From positions 2,418,001-2,482,000 of the forward strand of contig NZ_CP101731.1 of the NCBI RefSeq assembly GCF_031202305.1: a stretch of 64,000 bases of DNA, given 5' to 3'. A model generated the notes under the pieces. That model searched no databases. It was not told the DNA's origin and saw nothing but the letters and a program-made list of their open reading frames with translations. Source of the stretch: Pelagibacterium sp. 26DY04. GTDB lineage: Bacteria > Pseudomonadota > Alphaproteobacteria > Rhizobiales > Devosiaceae. Within the stretch, counting starts at the first letter, position 1. The number at the start of each line of letters is the position of its first letter. This document shows positions 36,339 through 45,205 of this stretch, piece by piece. A program made the position numbers and the translations under genes.

Positions 36339-36374
36339 AAGTCGTTCAGCGCTTCGAGAAATGCTGAACGACTT
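36339..36374. other. Strong hairpin in the ttcA-bacA divergent gap
   Basis: AAGTCGTTCAGC (36339-36350) pairs perfectly with GCTGAACGACTT (36363-36374) around a 12-base loop. It lies in the 387-bp divergent gap 36247-36633, about 90 bp before ttcA and 260 bp before the bacA-like gene. The rest of the gap shows no gene. It might be an operator or a leader hairpin; no T-run follows. Confidence 0.5.
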
Positions 36375-36633
36375 CTAAGTGACGCAGAACAAGGTTCATT
36401 GAACCTTTGGACCGCTCTCCGTTTGATAGAGCCATTCGGTCCACATTCACCCTGACAGCCAACCCTTGCCCTGCCTTGAACCCGCCCCTCGGGATTCGCC
36501 TTAAAATCCGATCAATTGCCCGCTATTGGGGTGAGCCAGCGCTTTCACATGCTTGTCATGGAAGCAAAAGCAGCGCTTAGATCATACACTTCGGGCGCCA
36601 CGCCAGCGGCGCCGCCCCTGACTAGAGGTCGCG

Positions 36634-37899
36634 ATGTTCCGATCGTTTTTTCCCGAACCCAAAATCTTCTTTCCATCAGCCCTTCTTTGGGTGATCGCCT
36701 CCATGGCCATCTGGTTCCTGTTTGGCGGCGCGCTGCAATCGGTGCTTAGTCTAGGGCCATGGCTGGGCGTACCGGCTGCCGAAGGCCAACCTGCACCATT
36801 CTTTTCCTCCGATAAGGTCTGGCTTTACCAATATGTCCTGCTGACCGGCTACTCGTTCTGCGCCTTTTGGTATTTCTACAAGCGGCACTATTGGTACTGG
36901 TGGTCGGTTTTCGGTTCGGTGACCATTCTGCTGGCGACTTTCTTTTCGGTCCAGATCGACGCTTGGACCAATGAGTGGAACGGGGTGTTCTTCAACCTCA
37001 TCCAGACCGCCCTGACCCAACCGGGGGCTGTTACTGTCGACCAGATCATGGAACAAGCGCTTATCTACGCCTTTGTCATGGCGCCATCGATCGTTCTACT
37101 TGTTTTGCTCGCCTTCGGCACATCGCACTACGTTTTCCGCTGGCGCCGCGCCATGACCTTTTATTTCATGAGCCAATGGGAGCGCTTACGCCATATCGAA
37201 GGCGCCTCGCAGCGTATTCAAGAAGACACGATGCGTCTGGCATCGGTTCTCGAGCGGCTTATGGTGTCCTTCTTTGACGCCATGCTCACGCTCGTTGTCT
37301 TCCTGCCGCTGCTCTACGGGCTTTCAGCCAACATCACCGAGGTTCCGATATTCGGCGAGGTCGATGGGGCTCTGGTTTGGGTCGCACTGGTCTCGGCCGC
37401 CTTCGGCACCGCGCTTCTGGCGATCGTTGGCTTCCGTCTCCCTGGCCTCGAGTTCCACAACCAGCGCGTCGAAGCGGCGCTTCGCAAGGAATTGGTCTAC
37501 GGCGAAGATCATTCCGAACGAGCCCAGCCGCCCACCGTCAAGGAACTGTTCGCCGGAGTGCAGAAGAACTACTTCCGGCTCTACTGGCACTACACCTATT
37601 TTAACCTTGCCCGCTATTCCTATGGCAATGCCGCCAGCCTCGTGCCGATGCTGGTGATGGCTCCCTCAATCGTGGGCGGGGCCATGACGCTGGGCGTTTA
37701 CCAACAGGTGGTTCTCGCCTTCAACCGTGTGGCGGCCTCGTTCCAGTTCTTCGCTTCGTCCTGGCCGACAGTGGTTGAACTGCTCTCCATTCATAAGCGC
37801 TTGAAGGCTTTCGAGAGCCATCTTCCACCCGACACACCGCTGATCGTGGATGCCGACATTCCCCAAAGCCCGCGTCCACATACCGAAATCGTTGCCTGA
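36634..37899 (+). CDS. bacA: SbmA/BacA-family peptide transporter
   Basis: The 421-residue inner-membrane protein matches SbmA/BacA. Features are FFPEPKIFFPSALLW at the start, FYKRHYWYWWS, WRRAMTFYFMSQWERLRHIEGASQRIQEDT, and the C-terminal FNRVAASFQFFASSWPTVVELLSIHKRL. The family imports proline-rich and other peptides using the proton gradient; in rhizobia and Brucella, BacA is needed for chronic host infection and alters very-long-chain lipid A. It is longer than pure ABC-less core forms and has no ATPase domain. A terminator follows. Confidence 0.93.
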   Translation: MFRSFFPEPKIFFPSALLWVIASMAIWFLFGGALQSVLSLGPWLGVPAAEGQPAPFFSSDKVWLYQYVLLTGYSFCAFWYFYKRHYWYWWSVFGSVTILLATFFSVQIDAWTNEWNGVFFNLIQTALTQPGAVTVDQIMEQALIYAFVMAPSIVLLVLLAFGTSHYVFRWRRAMTFYFMSQWERLRHIEGASQRIQEDTMRLASVLERLMVSFFDAMLTLVVFLPLLYGLSANITEVPIFGEVDGALVWVALVSAAFGTALLAIVGFRLPGLEFHNQRVEAALRKELVYGEDHSERAQPPTVKELFAGVQKNYFRLYWHYTYFNLARYSYGNAASLVPMLVMAPSIVGGAMTLGVYQQVVLAFNRVAASFQFFASSWPTVVELLSIHKRLKAFESHLPPDTPLIVDADIPQSPRPHTEIVA

Positions 37900-37902
37900 A
37901 AC

Positions 37903-37935
37903 AAAAAAGGGCCGCCCAACCGGCGGCCCTTCTTC
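37903..37935. terminator. Bidirectional terminator between bacA and rpsD
   Basis: AGGGCCGCC (37908-37916) and GGCGGCCCT (37922-37930) form a perfect 9-bp stem, with an A-run before and TCTTCTT after, so it can end both bacA (plus) and rpsD (minus). Confidence 0.88.
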
Positions 37936-37954
37936 TTGAACTCTTGGCTTTCGC

Positions 37955-38572
37955 TTAGCGCGAATAGAATTCGACGACCAGGTTCGGTTCCATCTGAACC
38001 GGGTACGGCACATCGCCCAGGTTCGGGACGCGCACATAGGTCGCGGTCATCTTGGAGTGATCGGCGTCGACATAGTCCGGCACGTCACGCTCGGCGAGCT
38101 GGGTGGCTTCGAGCACGATGGTGAGCTGCTTGGAGCGCTCACGGATCGCAACGACGTCGCCCGGCTTGACGTTGTAGGACGGAATGTTGACGCGCTTGCC
38201 GTTGACGGTCACGTGGCCATGGTTCACGAACTGACGCGCGGCGAACACGGTGGGCACGAACTTGGCACGGTAGACGATGGCGTCCAGGCGGCTTTCGAGA
38301 ATGCCGATGAGGTTCTCACCGGTATCGCCACGGCGACGGGCGGCTTCTTCGTAAACGCGGCGGAAGGCCTTTTCGGTGATCGAGCCGTAGTAGCCCTTCA
38401 GCTTCTGCTTGGCGCGGAGCTGAATGCCGTAATCCGAAAGCTTGCCCTTGCGGCGCTGGCCGTGCTGGCCGGGACCATAGGCGCGGGCGTTGAGCGGGCT
38501 CTTGGGACGACCCCAGATGTTTTCGCCAAGGCGGCGGTCGATCTTGTGCTTCTGCGTATGACGTTTCGACAT
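37955..38572 (-). CDS. rpsD: 30S ribosomal protein S4
   Basis: The 205-residue protein initiates 30S assembly on 16S rRNA. It has the S4 opening ([20 protein letters not shown]), the S4 RNA-binding domain with [32 protein letters not shown] (by segment, about 96-128) and a C-terminal [15 protein letters not shown]. It has GAAAGGACATGCG before ATG 38572. It is a single-gene unit, as is usual in Hyphomicrobiales where rpsD is away from the alpha operon. A hairpin lies in its leader. Confidence 0.98.
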   Translation of the reverse strand: MSKRHTQKHKIDRRLGENIWGRPKSPLNARAYGPGQHGQRRKGKLSDYGIQLRAKQKLKGYYGSITEKAFRRVYEEAARRRGDTGENLIGILESRLDAIVYRAKFVPTVFAARQFVNHGHVTVNGKRVNIPSYNVKPGDVVAIRERSKQLTIVLEATQLAERDVPDYVDADHSKMTATYVRVPNLGDVPYPVQMEPNLVVEFYSR

Positions 38573-38615
38573 CGCATGTCCTTTCTAATAACGATCAAAG
38601 ACAGCGCCCTCCTCT

Positions 38616-38636
38616 GCTCCGCTTGTGAAGCGGAGC
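38616..38636 (-). promoter_or_regulatory. Hairpin in the rpsD 5' leader
   Basis: GCTCCGCTT / AAGCGGAGC (38616-38624, 38628-38636) form a perfect 9-bp stem with a three-base loop, about 44 bases upstream of the rpsD start. S4 represses its own operon in other bacteria by binding leader structures, so an autoregulatory role is possible, but the structure here is a simple hairpin. Confidence 0.4.
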
Positions 38637-38790
38637 CGACAGACCGTGCGAAAAACGTAAAAGCTCTGGCTCAACCTTTTGGCCGAACCGGAAAATCGCA
38701 AACCGACGGTCCCGGGTGCTTCCTGATGGCTTAGCCGATCAGGATGGGCGGGTTCTATGGGTCAATTGCGGCAAAGTCAAGCGCAACCGG

Positions 38791-39738
38791 CTATTTGGCC
38801 CGTGCACGGGCCGCGCGCGCATCGATCTGGCTCTGTTTGCGCTCGCGCTGGAACACATAGAGCCCCGAAGCCAGGATCACTGCCGTCCCCACCCACGTCC
38901 ATAGATCGGGGAAATCGCCGAAGAAGACATAGCCCACGATCGTTGCGCCGATGATCTCGATATATTGGAACGGCGCCAGAGTAGAGGCAGGGGTACGGCG
39001 AAAGGCTTCGGAAAAAAGGAAAAAGGTGAACGCTGAAAGCGTGCCCATGAACAAGAGCTGCCCCCAAGGCCCATCAGGATCAAAGCCGCCGGTAAGGCTG
39101 ATGAGGTCGAATCGCCCCAGAGCCAGAAGGCCTCCGCCGATGGTCACCACCGCCACCAGCGCAAACCAGAATTGGATCGAAATCGCATCCATCACCGGCG
39201 ATAACTTGCGGATAACGATCGCGTTGCCGGCAAACGCGGTCGCCGCCACCAGCGGCAGGATCGAACTCCAGCCGAAGATGTCCCAGCTTGGCCGAATGAC
39301 GATTACCGCACCAACCAGCCCCACCCCAACCGCAATATAGCGGCGGCTGCCGGCCTTCTCGCCGAGAAAAAATCCCGAAAGCACGGTGAGGATCAAAGGC
39401 TCGACAAAGAAGATCGCAATGGCCGTCGCGATCGGCATCGTAACAAACGCCCCGATCAGCGCCGCCAGCGTCGCCGCCGAGGTGAGGCCGCCCAGGATCA
39501 GCAGATGCCAGGGCCCTCGCACCAGCCGCCGGCGCATAATCAGGATCACCATGCCCAGCACCAGCATCTGGAACAGAAAGCGCCAGAAGGCGATCTCGAA
39601 TGGGTTGAGCAATCCGGTCAGGCTTTTCGAAAGCGCATCGCTGAGCGGCACCAGCAGCACCGCCACGATCATGAACGCCATGCCGCTTTCCGGTGTGCCG
39701 ATGCTCGGGCTCGAAGCCGACGATGTGGGCGCTGCCAT
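38791..39738 (-). CDS. EamA/DMT family transporter
   Basis: The 315-residue protein has ten predicted helices. I set ATG 39738 (MAAPTSSASSPSIG) as the start; the frame is open upstream to 39822 with a basic, non-conserved leader. The AFWRFLFQMLVLGMVIL and AFFLFSEAFRR-type segments and the doubled EamA repeat support the family. It may export an organic compound; the substrate is unknown. It is downstream of trmJ on the same strand, about 90 bp away. Confidence 0.84.
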   Translation of the reverse strand: MAAPTSSASSPSIGTPESGMAFMIVAVLLVPLSDALSKSLTGLLNPFEIAFWRFLFQMLVLGMVILIMRRRLVRGPWHLLILGGLTSAATLAALIGAFVTMPIATAIAIFFVEPLILTVLSGFFLGEKAGSRRYIAVGVGLVGAVIVIRPSWDIFGWSSILPLVAATAFAGNAIVIRKLSPVMDAISIQFWFALVAVVTIGGGLLALGRFDLISLTGGFDPDGPWGQLLFMGTLSAFTFFLFSEAFRRTPASTLAPFQYIEIIGATIVGYVFFGDFPDLWTWVGTAVILASGLYVFQRERKQSQIDARAARARAK

Positions 39739-39831
39739 GGACGGACCTGGAGAGAAGGTTTGAGGCGGGGTGGAGCTGGTTCTCCTTGACCGCAGCCTAT
39801 CGGCGGCAATGCGCCGCTGCAACCGTGCGGA

Positions 39832-40641
39832 CTATTGTAGATCCGGTTCGTCGCTCGGCTGGTTACGCGTCGGATTGGCCCGTTCGTGCCGCCGATCCAG
39901 CGCCGCCACGATACCGCGCAGCGTCCGCACCTCCTGGGCATTGAACCCGGCGCGCGCGAACATCGAGCGGATATTGTTCATTACGCCCGGACGCTTATCC
40001 GGCGTCTTAAAGAAACCGGCCCGATCCAGCGCTTCACCCAATTGTTCGGTGAGGCCCACCAATTGTTCGCGCGGCGCGGGCTCGCCCTCTTCGCCGGCAA
40101 AGGGCAGCGGTTCATCGGAAAGGGCAGCCCGCCGCCATTCATAGGCAAGCACCAGCACGGCCTGGGCGATATTGAGCGATGCGAAAGCCGGTTCGACCGG
40201 CAGGGTAACGATGGCATCCGACAGTGCCACCTCGTCATTGTTGAGCCCCCAGCGCTCACGCCCGAACAGAATTCCCGCCTTGTGACCCGCCCCGATATGC
40301 GCCGACAGCCGGTTCGCCGCTTCGTCGGGCCCGATCACCGGCTTGAACATCTCCCGGCTGCGCGCCGTCGTGGCATAAACCAGATGCAGATCCGCCATCG
40401 CCTCGGCGAGGGTATCGAACACCTGCGTGCGCTCGATCACGTGATCGGCCTTGGATGCCGCGGCGACGGCTTTTTCATTGGGCCAGCCATCGCGCGGGTT
40501 GACCAGCCGCAGGTCCCAAAGCCCGAAATTGGCCATGGCCCGTGCCGCCGCGCCGATATTCTCGCCCAGTTGCGGTTCGACGAGAATGATCGCGGGTGTG
40601 GGGCGGAAAACGAATTCCCTGCTGGTGTCGGTACCGGCCAT
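39832..40641 (-). CDS. trmJ: TrmJ/TrmH group 1 tRNA 2'-O-methyltransferase
   Basis: The 269-residue SPOUT methyltransferase has a knotted SAM-binding end (ILFGRERWGLNNDE, SLNIAQAVLVLAYEWRR) and the N-terminal VEPQLGENIGAAARAMANFG that is characteristic of TrmJ. It methylates the 2'-OH of C/U32 in tRNA. TrmJ and TtcA (35392-36246) both modify position 32 of tRNA, though the genes are about 4 kb apart. Confidence 0.92.
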   Translation of the reverse strand: MAGTDTSREFVFRPTPAIILVEPQLGENIGAAARAMANFGLWDLRLVNPRDGWPNEKAVAAASKADHVIERTQVFDTLAEAMADLHLVYATTARSREMFKPVIGPDEAANRLSAHIGAGHKAGILFGRERWGLNNDEVALSDAIVTLPVEPAFASLNIAQAVLVLAYEWRRAALSDEPLPFAGEEGEPAPREQLVGLTEQLGEALDRAGFFKTPDKRPGVMNNIRSMFARAGFNAQEVRTLRGIVAALDRRHERANPTRNQPSDEPDLQ

Positions 40642-40734
40642 GATCCCATTCCAAATAGGTTTGCCGCCCGCTTACGCGCGACCCGCCGACAAATCAAGAT
40701 TGCCTGCCGCCCCGTGCCGTGCCAGCCTCTCGCC

Positions 40735-41166
40735 ATGACACGCCTATCGCTCGATGAAACCGCGACCTGTGCATGCGGCGCCGTGACCATGACCGTCGCC
40801 GGTCCAGTACTATCGATGCTCGTCTGTTCGTGCCGCGATTGCCGCAAAGCATCGGGCACCGGTCACTCGACGGTTGTACTGGTACCATCCGAAGCCGTGA
40901 CGATCTCCGGCGAGGTGAAGGGCCACACCCGCATCGCAGCCTCGGGCTCCGAAATTACCCGCTCTTTCTGCCCCCATTGCGGCACTCCCCTCTTTGCACG
41001 CACCGCCCGTGCACCAAAGCTGATCCTGCTGCCCGCGGGACTTTTCGACGATCCCGCCTGGTTCGCGCCCACCCAGGCGATCTTTTCGCGCAGCCATCTC
41101 GATTGGGACGTGCTCGACCCGGCTTTGCCCCGCTACGACACCTATCGCGACGCCAACGGGTTTTGA
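40735..41166 (+). CDS. GFA-type zinc-binding protein
   Basis: The 143-residue protein has the GFA (CENP-V/glutathione-dependent formaldehyde-activating) zinc ligands: CACG near 12-15, CSCRDCRKASG near 32-42 and CPHCGTPLF near 80. The fold is a two-zinc beta-sandwich. The formaldehyde role is disputed, and most members have no known substrate. It starts at ATG 40735 and runs four bases from the TfoX-like gene. Confidence 0.87.
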   Translation: MTRLSLDETATCACGAVTMTVAGPVLSMLVCSCRDCRKASGTGHSTVVLVPSEAVTISGEVKGHTRIAASGSEITRSFCPHCGTPLFARTARAPKLILLPAGLFDDPAWFAPTQAIFSRSHLDWDVLDPALPRYDTYRDANGF

Positions 41167-41170
41167 AACC

Positions 41171-41506
41171 ATGAGTGAAGCTTCCCATACCCTGGCTGAC
41201 CGCATCCGCGAGCATTTCGCGCCCCTGCCGGGCCTCGCCGAAAAGAAGATGTTCGGCGGCAGCGCCTTCATGCTGGATGGCAACATGGTGGTCGCCGTGA
41301 TGAAGGAGGGTGCGCTTCTCGCCCGCGTTGGCAAGGACGGCTATGACACCGCCCTCGCCCGCCCCGGCTGCACGCCGATGACCATGGGCGGAAAGACGAT
41401 GTCGGGGTTTGTCGCCGTGGCTGCCGAGGTGATCGAGGACGACGCGGCGCTCATCGCCTGGCTCAACGAATGCCTCGCCTTCGCCTCCAGCCTGCCGCCC
41501 AAATAG
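41171..41506 (+). CDS. TfoX/Sxy N-terminal domain protein
   Basis: The 111-residue protein matches the N-terminal TfoX domain, with [29 protein letters not shown] and [12 protein letters not shown] segments. The C-terminal half of full-length competence regulator TfoX is absent, so competence control should not be assumed. It is four bases after the GFA-like gene. Single-domain forms are common in alphaproteobacteria with unknown role. Confidence 0.85.
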   Translation: MSEASHTLADRIREHFAPLPGLAEKKMFGGSAFMLDGNMVVAVMKEGALLARVGKDGYDTALARPGCTPMTMGGKTMSGFVAVAAEVIEDDAALIAWLNECLAFASSLPPK

Positions 41507-41583
41507 ACCTCTCGGACAGCTTTGCGCTTTGTTCGGCCAATGCTATAGGGGCGCGAGCGAAAAGCACCACCGAGGAGACGTTA

Positions 41584-42798
41584 ATGAGCAAGATCAAAGT
41601 CGAAAACCCCGTCGTCGAACTCGACGGCGACGAGATGACAAGGATCATCTGGCAGGCCATCAAGGACAAGCTGATCCATCCCTATCTCGACATCGATCTT
41701 GAATATTACGATCTCTCGGTCGAAAACCGCGACGCCACCGACGATCAGGTGACCATCGATTCCGCCAACGCCATCAAAAAGCACGGCGTCGGCGTCAAAT
41801 GCGCCACCATCACCCCCGATGAAGCCCGCGTCGAAGAGTTTGGGCTGAAGAAGATGTGGAAGTCCCCCAACGGGACCATTCGCAATATTCTTGGCGGCGT
41901 GATCTTCCGCGAACCCATCATCTGCAAGAACGTGCCCCGCCTCGTTCCCGGCTGGACCCAGCCGATCATCGTCGGCCGTCACGCCTTTGGCGACCAGTAC
42001 CGCGCCACCGATTTCAAATTTCCCGGCAAGGGCAAGCTGACCATCAAGTTCGTGGGCGAGGACGGATCCGAGATCGAGCACGAAGTGTTCCAGGCCCCTG
42101 GTGCCGGCATCGCCATGGCCATGTACAATCTCGACGATTCCATCCGCGATTTCGCCCGCGCGTCGATGAACTACGCCCTCAATCGCGGCGTCCCCTGCTA
42201 CCTCTCGACCAAGAACACCATCCTCAAGGTCTATGACGGGCGCTTCAAGGACATCTTCCAGGAGATCTACGACACCGAGTTCAAGGAGCAGTTCGAAGCC
42301 AAGAAGATCTGGTACGAACACCGCCTGATCGACGACATGGTTGCCGCCGCCCTCAAATGGTCAGGCGGATATGTCTGGGCCGCCAAGAACTATGATGGCG
42401 ACGTGCAGTCCGATACCGTCGCGCAAGGGTTCGGCTCGCTTGGCCTGATGACTTCGGTGCTGATGACCCCTGATGGCAAGACCGTCGAGGCAGAAGCCGC
42501 GCATGGCACGGTGACCCGTCACTACCGCCAGCACCAGCAGGGCAAGGAAACCTCCACCAACTCCACCGCCTCGATCTTCGCATGGACCCGTGGCCTGGCG
42601 CACCGCGCCAAGCTCGATGGCAATGACGAACTCGCCAAATTCGCAGCAACGCTCGAGAAGGTGACCGTCGACACGATCGAAGAAGGCAAGATGACCAAGG
42701 ACCTCGCCCTTCTCGTGGGTCCAGACCAGCCCTGGCTCTCCACCATGGGCTTCCTGGACGCCATCGACCAGAACCTGCAAAAGGCCATGGGCCAGTAG
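41584..42798 (+). CDS. icd: NADP-dependent isocitrate dehydrogenase
   Basis: The 404-residue enzyme oxidises isocitrate to 2-oxoglutarate in the TCA cycle. It is of the subfamily II (eukaryotic-like) type, with [16 protein letters not shown] at its N-terminus, [33 protein letters not shown] and the C-terminal [14 protein letters not shown]. It starts at ATG 41584 after GAGGAGACGTTA and is followed by a strong terminator. Confidence 0.97.
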   Translation: MSKIKVENPVVELDGDEMTRIIWQAIKDKLIHPYLDIDLEYYDLSVENRDATDDQVTIDSANAIKKHGVGVKCATITPDEARVEEFGLKKMWKSPNGTIRNILGGVIFREPIICKNVPRLVPGWTQPIIVGRHAFGDQYRATDFKFPGKGKLTIKFVGEDGSEIEHEVFQAPGAGIAMAMYNLDDSIRDFARASMNYALNRGVPCYLSTKNTILKVYDGRFKDIFQEIYDTEFKEQFEAKKIWYEHRLIDDMVAAALKWSGGYVWAAKNYDGDVQSDTVAQGFGSLGLMTSVLMTPDGKTVEAEAAHGTVTRHYRQHQQGKETSTNSTASIFAWTRGLAHRAKLDGNDELAKFAATLEKVTVDTIEEGKMTKDLALLVGPDQPWLSTMGFLDAIDQNLQKAMGQ

Positions 42799-42817
42799 CG
42801 GTTCTCACCGGAAACCG

Positions 42818-42850
42818 AAAAGGCGGCGTCCTCCGGGACGCCGCCTTTTT
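42818..42850 (+). terminator. Intrinsic terminator after icd
   Basis: AAAAGGCGGCGTC (42818-42830) pairs with GACGCCGCCTTTTT (42837-42850), a 13-bp stem ending in a T-run, 20 bp after the icd stop. Confidence 0.93.
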
Positions 42851-42948
42851 CATGCCGTGTCCAGCCTGTTGCAGTTGCGCTTCACTGTCACATTTTCGTC
42901 GTTATTGGACGTCGCACGGATTGACCGCAGGCGCGAATACGGTGATCG

Positions 42949-42964
42949 TTGACGCAAACGTCAA
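42949..42964. promoter_or_regulatory. Palindromic operator-like site upstream of the FadL-type gene
   Basis: TTGACG (42949-42954) and CGTCAA (42959-42964) form a perfect dyad around CAAA, within GTTGACGCAAACGTCAAT. It lies about 80 bp before ATG 43045, in the likely promoter. A regulator binding here is inference. Confidence 0.5.
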
Positions 42965-43044
42965 TAGCCCTCCTCAAAGGTGAGGCATGGCTGGCGACGC
43001 GAGCGCTGGAGGAGCGCTCCGAACACAATGGAGGAGGATAATCT

Positions 43045-44172
43045 ATGAGGCTTAAGCGCACCCGCGTCTTCACCATTGCCGCATTGGCGGCAATGGTGAC
43101 ATCGTCGGCCCATGCCGGCGGTCTCGAAGCCAATGGCTACAACTGGGATCTGATCTTCGACCCGGCAACATATGCAGCCAAGGGCACGATCACCCATGTC
43201 AATATCGATCACGAAGTGAGCAATCCCAATCCCCTACCGCCATTGGGTTTCATGGTGCCCGGCACCGTGTCCTCATCGGCTAACCGCATTCATTACAACC
43301 TCGCGGTCAAAGCGGACTTCAACGAAGCGGCAAGCTGCATGATTTCCGCCCAGAACCCTTGGGGATCGGGCACCGATCGTGACATCACCTATGCAGCGCT
43401 TACCAGGCAGGCTGCAAGCGAGCGCGTCACCTCGTTCGACGCCGGCCTTACCTGTAGCTACGGCTTCGATGTTGGCGGCGGCGTCTTTAGCGTTCTCGGC
43501 GGCATTTCGGCTCAGACGCTGGGCTATGACGCTGACATTCCGATCAGTCTCACCGACACCTCCCCTCTCGATTTGGCAGGCTCAGGTGTCGGATTGCGCA
43601 CCGGCATCGCCTATGAAATGGAGGAAATCGCCCTCCGCGTCAGCGCCATCTACAACGCACCCATCGACTATGATCTCGATGGATCGTTTTTCGGTGCTCC
43701 GGCCAGCGCAAGCGTGACCACACCGCAATCGCTCGAGATCAAGGCACAGACGGGCATCGCTCCCGGCTGGCTTGCTCTTGCGTCGGTCAAATGGGTGGAT
43801 TGGTCTGTCCTTGACACGCTAGACGTCACTTCCGTTTCCCCCACGCCGATTTCGACGACCCTCAATTACCGCGATGGCTGGACCGTCACCGGCGGCGTGG
43901 GTCATGCGGTTACCGAAGATTTCACGGTGTTGGGAACCGTCACTTGGGATCGCGGCACGTCCAAGGTCAACGATGATGGCGTCCTTGAAAACGGCACGCT
44001 GACCGACCGGTGGGGCGTGACGCTGGGCGGCGCCTATACTTTCGCCGAAAGCATGGAGCTTTCCGGCGGCATATCCTATTCGACCCTTGCCGACGGCACC
44101 AACATGTTGGGCGAAAGCTGGGATCGCGGCAGCGTTCTGGCCATCAGCGCCAGTCTCAAAGCTTCGTTCTGA
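43045..44172 (+). CDS. FadL/OmpP1-family outer-membrane transporter
   Basis: The 375-residue protein has a signal peptide (1-24, ending SSAHA) and a beta-barrel pattern rich in alternating residues, ending in Phe (SLKASF) for barrel insertion. The segments SLEIKAQTGIAPGWLALASVKWVDWS and the N-terminal FDPATYAAKG match the FadL family, which moves long-chain fatty acids or hydrophobic compounds across the outer membrane. GGAGGAGGATAATCT precedes the start, an excellent ribosome site. It is monocistronic, with a terminator. Confidence 0.89.
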   Translation: MRLKRTRVFTIAALAAMVTSSAHAGGLEANGYNWDLIFDPATYAAKGTITHVNIDHEVSNPNPLPPLGFMVPGTVSSSANRIHYNLAVKADFNEAASCMISAQNPWGSGTDRDITYAALTRQAASERVTSFDAGLTCSYGFDVGGGVFSVLGGISAQTLGYDADIPISLTDTSPLDLAGSGVGLRTGIAYEMEEIALRVSAIYNAPIDYDLDGSFFGAPASASVTTPQSLEIKAQTGIAPGWLALASVKWVDWSVLDTLDVTSVSPTPISTTLNYRDGWTVTGGVGHAVTEDFTVLGTVTWDRGTSKVNDDGVLENGTLTDRWGVTLGGAYTFAESMELSGGISYSTLADGTNMLGESWDRGSVLAISASLKASF

Positions 44173-44194
44173 TTCCTCCCGGAGCGAAGCGGAA

Positions 44195-44217
44195 ATGACC
44201 CCTCTTTGGGGCATTTT
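44195..44217 (+). terminator. Weak intrinsic terminator after the FadL-type gene
   Basis: ATG(A)CCCC pairs with GGGGCAT with one bulge, followed by TTTTCTTTT, about 22 bp after the stop. Confidence 0.65.
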
Positions 44218-44299
44218 CTTTTGTGCTCGTCGCTTCTCCTGACGGAACCTGACATCGCTGGCGGCTATTCCGGCGCTATAGGAACCAAGGAGAATCGCC

Positions 44300-45169
44300 T
44301 TGAACATCATTATCGGAGGAACGGGGCAAGTCGGCTCCGCAACCGCGCGAGCATTGCTGCGACATGGCGAGCCTGCCACCATCCTGTCGCGGAATGCCGC
44401 TCACGCAGCGGCGCTGAAAGCCGAAGGTGCGACTATCGTTGAGGCGGATATTCGCGACGTTGAACGGCTGCGTGATCTGTTCGCCGGCGCCACCCGCGCC
44501 TTTCTGCTCAACCCGCCTGCCGATCCGGCGACCGACACCGACGCCGAAGAACGCGCCAACATCGCCGCGATCGCCGAAGCGCTCCAAGGCGCCGCGCTTG
44601 AAAAGATCGTCCTCGCCTCCACTTATGGCGCTCGGCCCGGCGAGCGGTGCGGCGACCTCACGGTGCTCTATGAATTCGAGCAGCTCATCACAGCATTGCC
44701 TATTCCCGTCGCCATCAATCGTGGCGCGTATTACATGAGCAACTGGATCGGGATGCTCGATGCGGTGCGCGAGAGCAGAACGTTACCCAGCTTCTTTCCT
44801 GCCGATCTCGCCATTCCCATGGTTGCGCCGGACGATCTCGGCGCCGCTGCCGCGCGCCGCCTGCTGACCCCGGCAACAGACGTCGGCATCATCCATGTCG
44901 AAGGGCCCCAACGCTATACCTCGCGCGACGTCGCCGCCGCGTTCGCGGAAGTCCTCGGCATCACCGTCAACGTGGAGGAAATTCCACGAAAAAATTGGGA
45001 GCGGACCTTTCTGGGACTTGGCTTTTCTGAACCCGCGGCCAACTCTTACGCGTGCATGACGGCAACAGTAATCGATGAGGCGTCGGACCAGCCCACCGAT
45101 TACGAGCGCGGGCCGACGAGGTTGCAGAAGTATATTTCTGCCCACTGCCAATCCCAGCGCACGCGATGA
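44300..45169 (+). CDS. NmrA-like NAD(P)-binding family protein
   Basis: The 289-residue atypical short-chain dehydrogenase opens with IIIGGTGQVGSATARALL (glycine-rich NADP site) and has VLASTYGARPG and AINRGAYYMSNW, as in NmrA/HSCARG-like redox-sensing or quinone-reductase-like proteins. The catalytic YxxxK is not evident, consistent with the atypical subgroup. It starts at ATG/TTG-region 44300 behind AAGGAGAATCGC. The role is unknown. It is convergent with alaS. Confidence 0.82.
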   Translation: MNIIIGGTGQVGSATARALLRHGEPATILSRNAAHAAALKAEGATIVEADIRDVERLRDLFAGATRAFLLNPPADPATDTDAEERANIAAIAEALQGAALEKIVLASTYGARPGERCGDLTVLYEFEQLITALPIPVAINRGAYYMSNWIGMLDAVRESRTLPSFFPADLAIPMVAPDDLGAAAARRLLTPATDVGIIHVEGPQRYTSRDVAAAFAEVLGITVNVEEIPRKNWERTFLGLGFSEPAANSYACMTATVIDEASDQPTDYERGPTRLQKYISAHCQSQRTR

Positions 45170-45205
45170 TCCCCGCCCCGACGCTCACCCGCGTCTGTGC
45201 TACCG

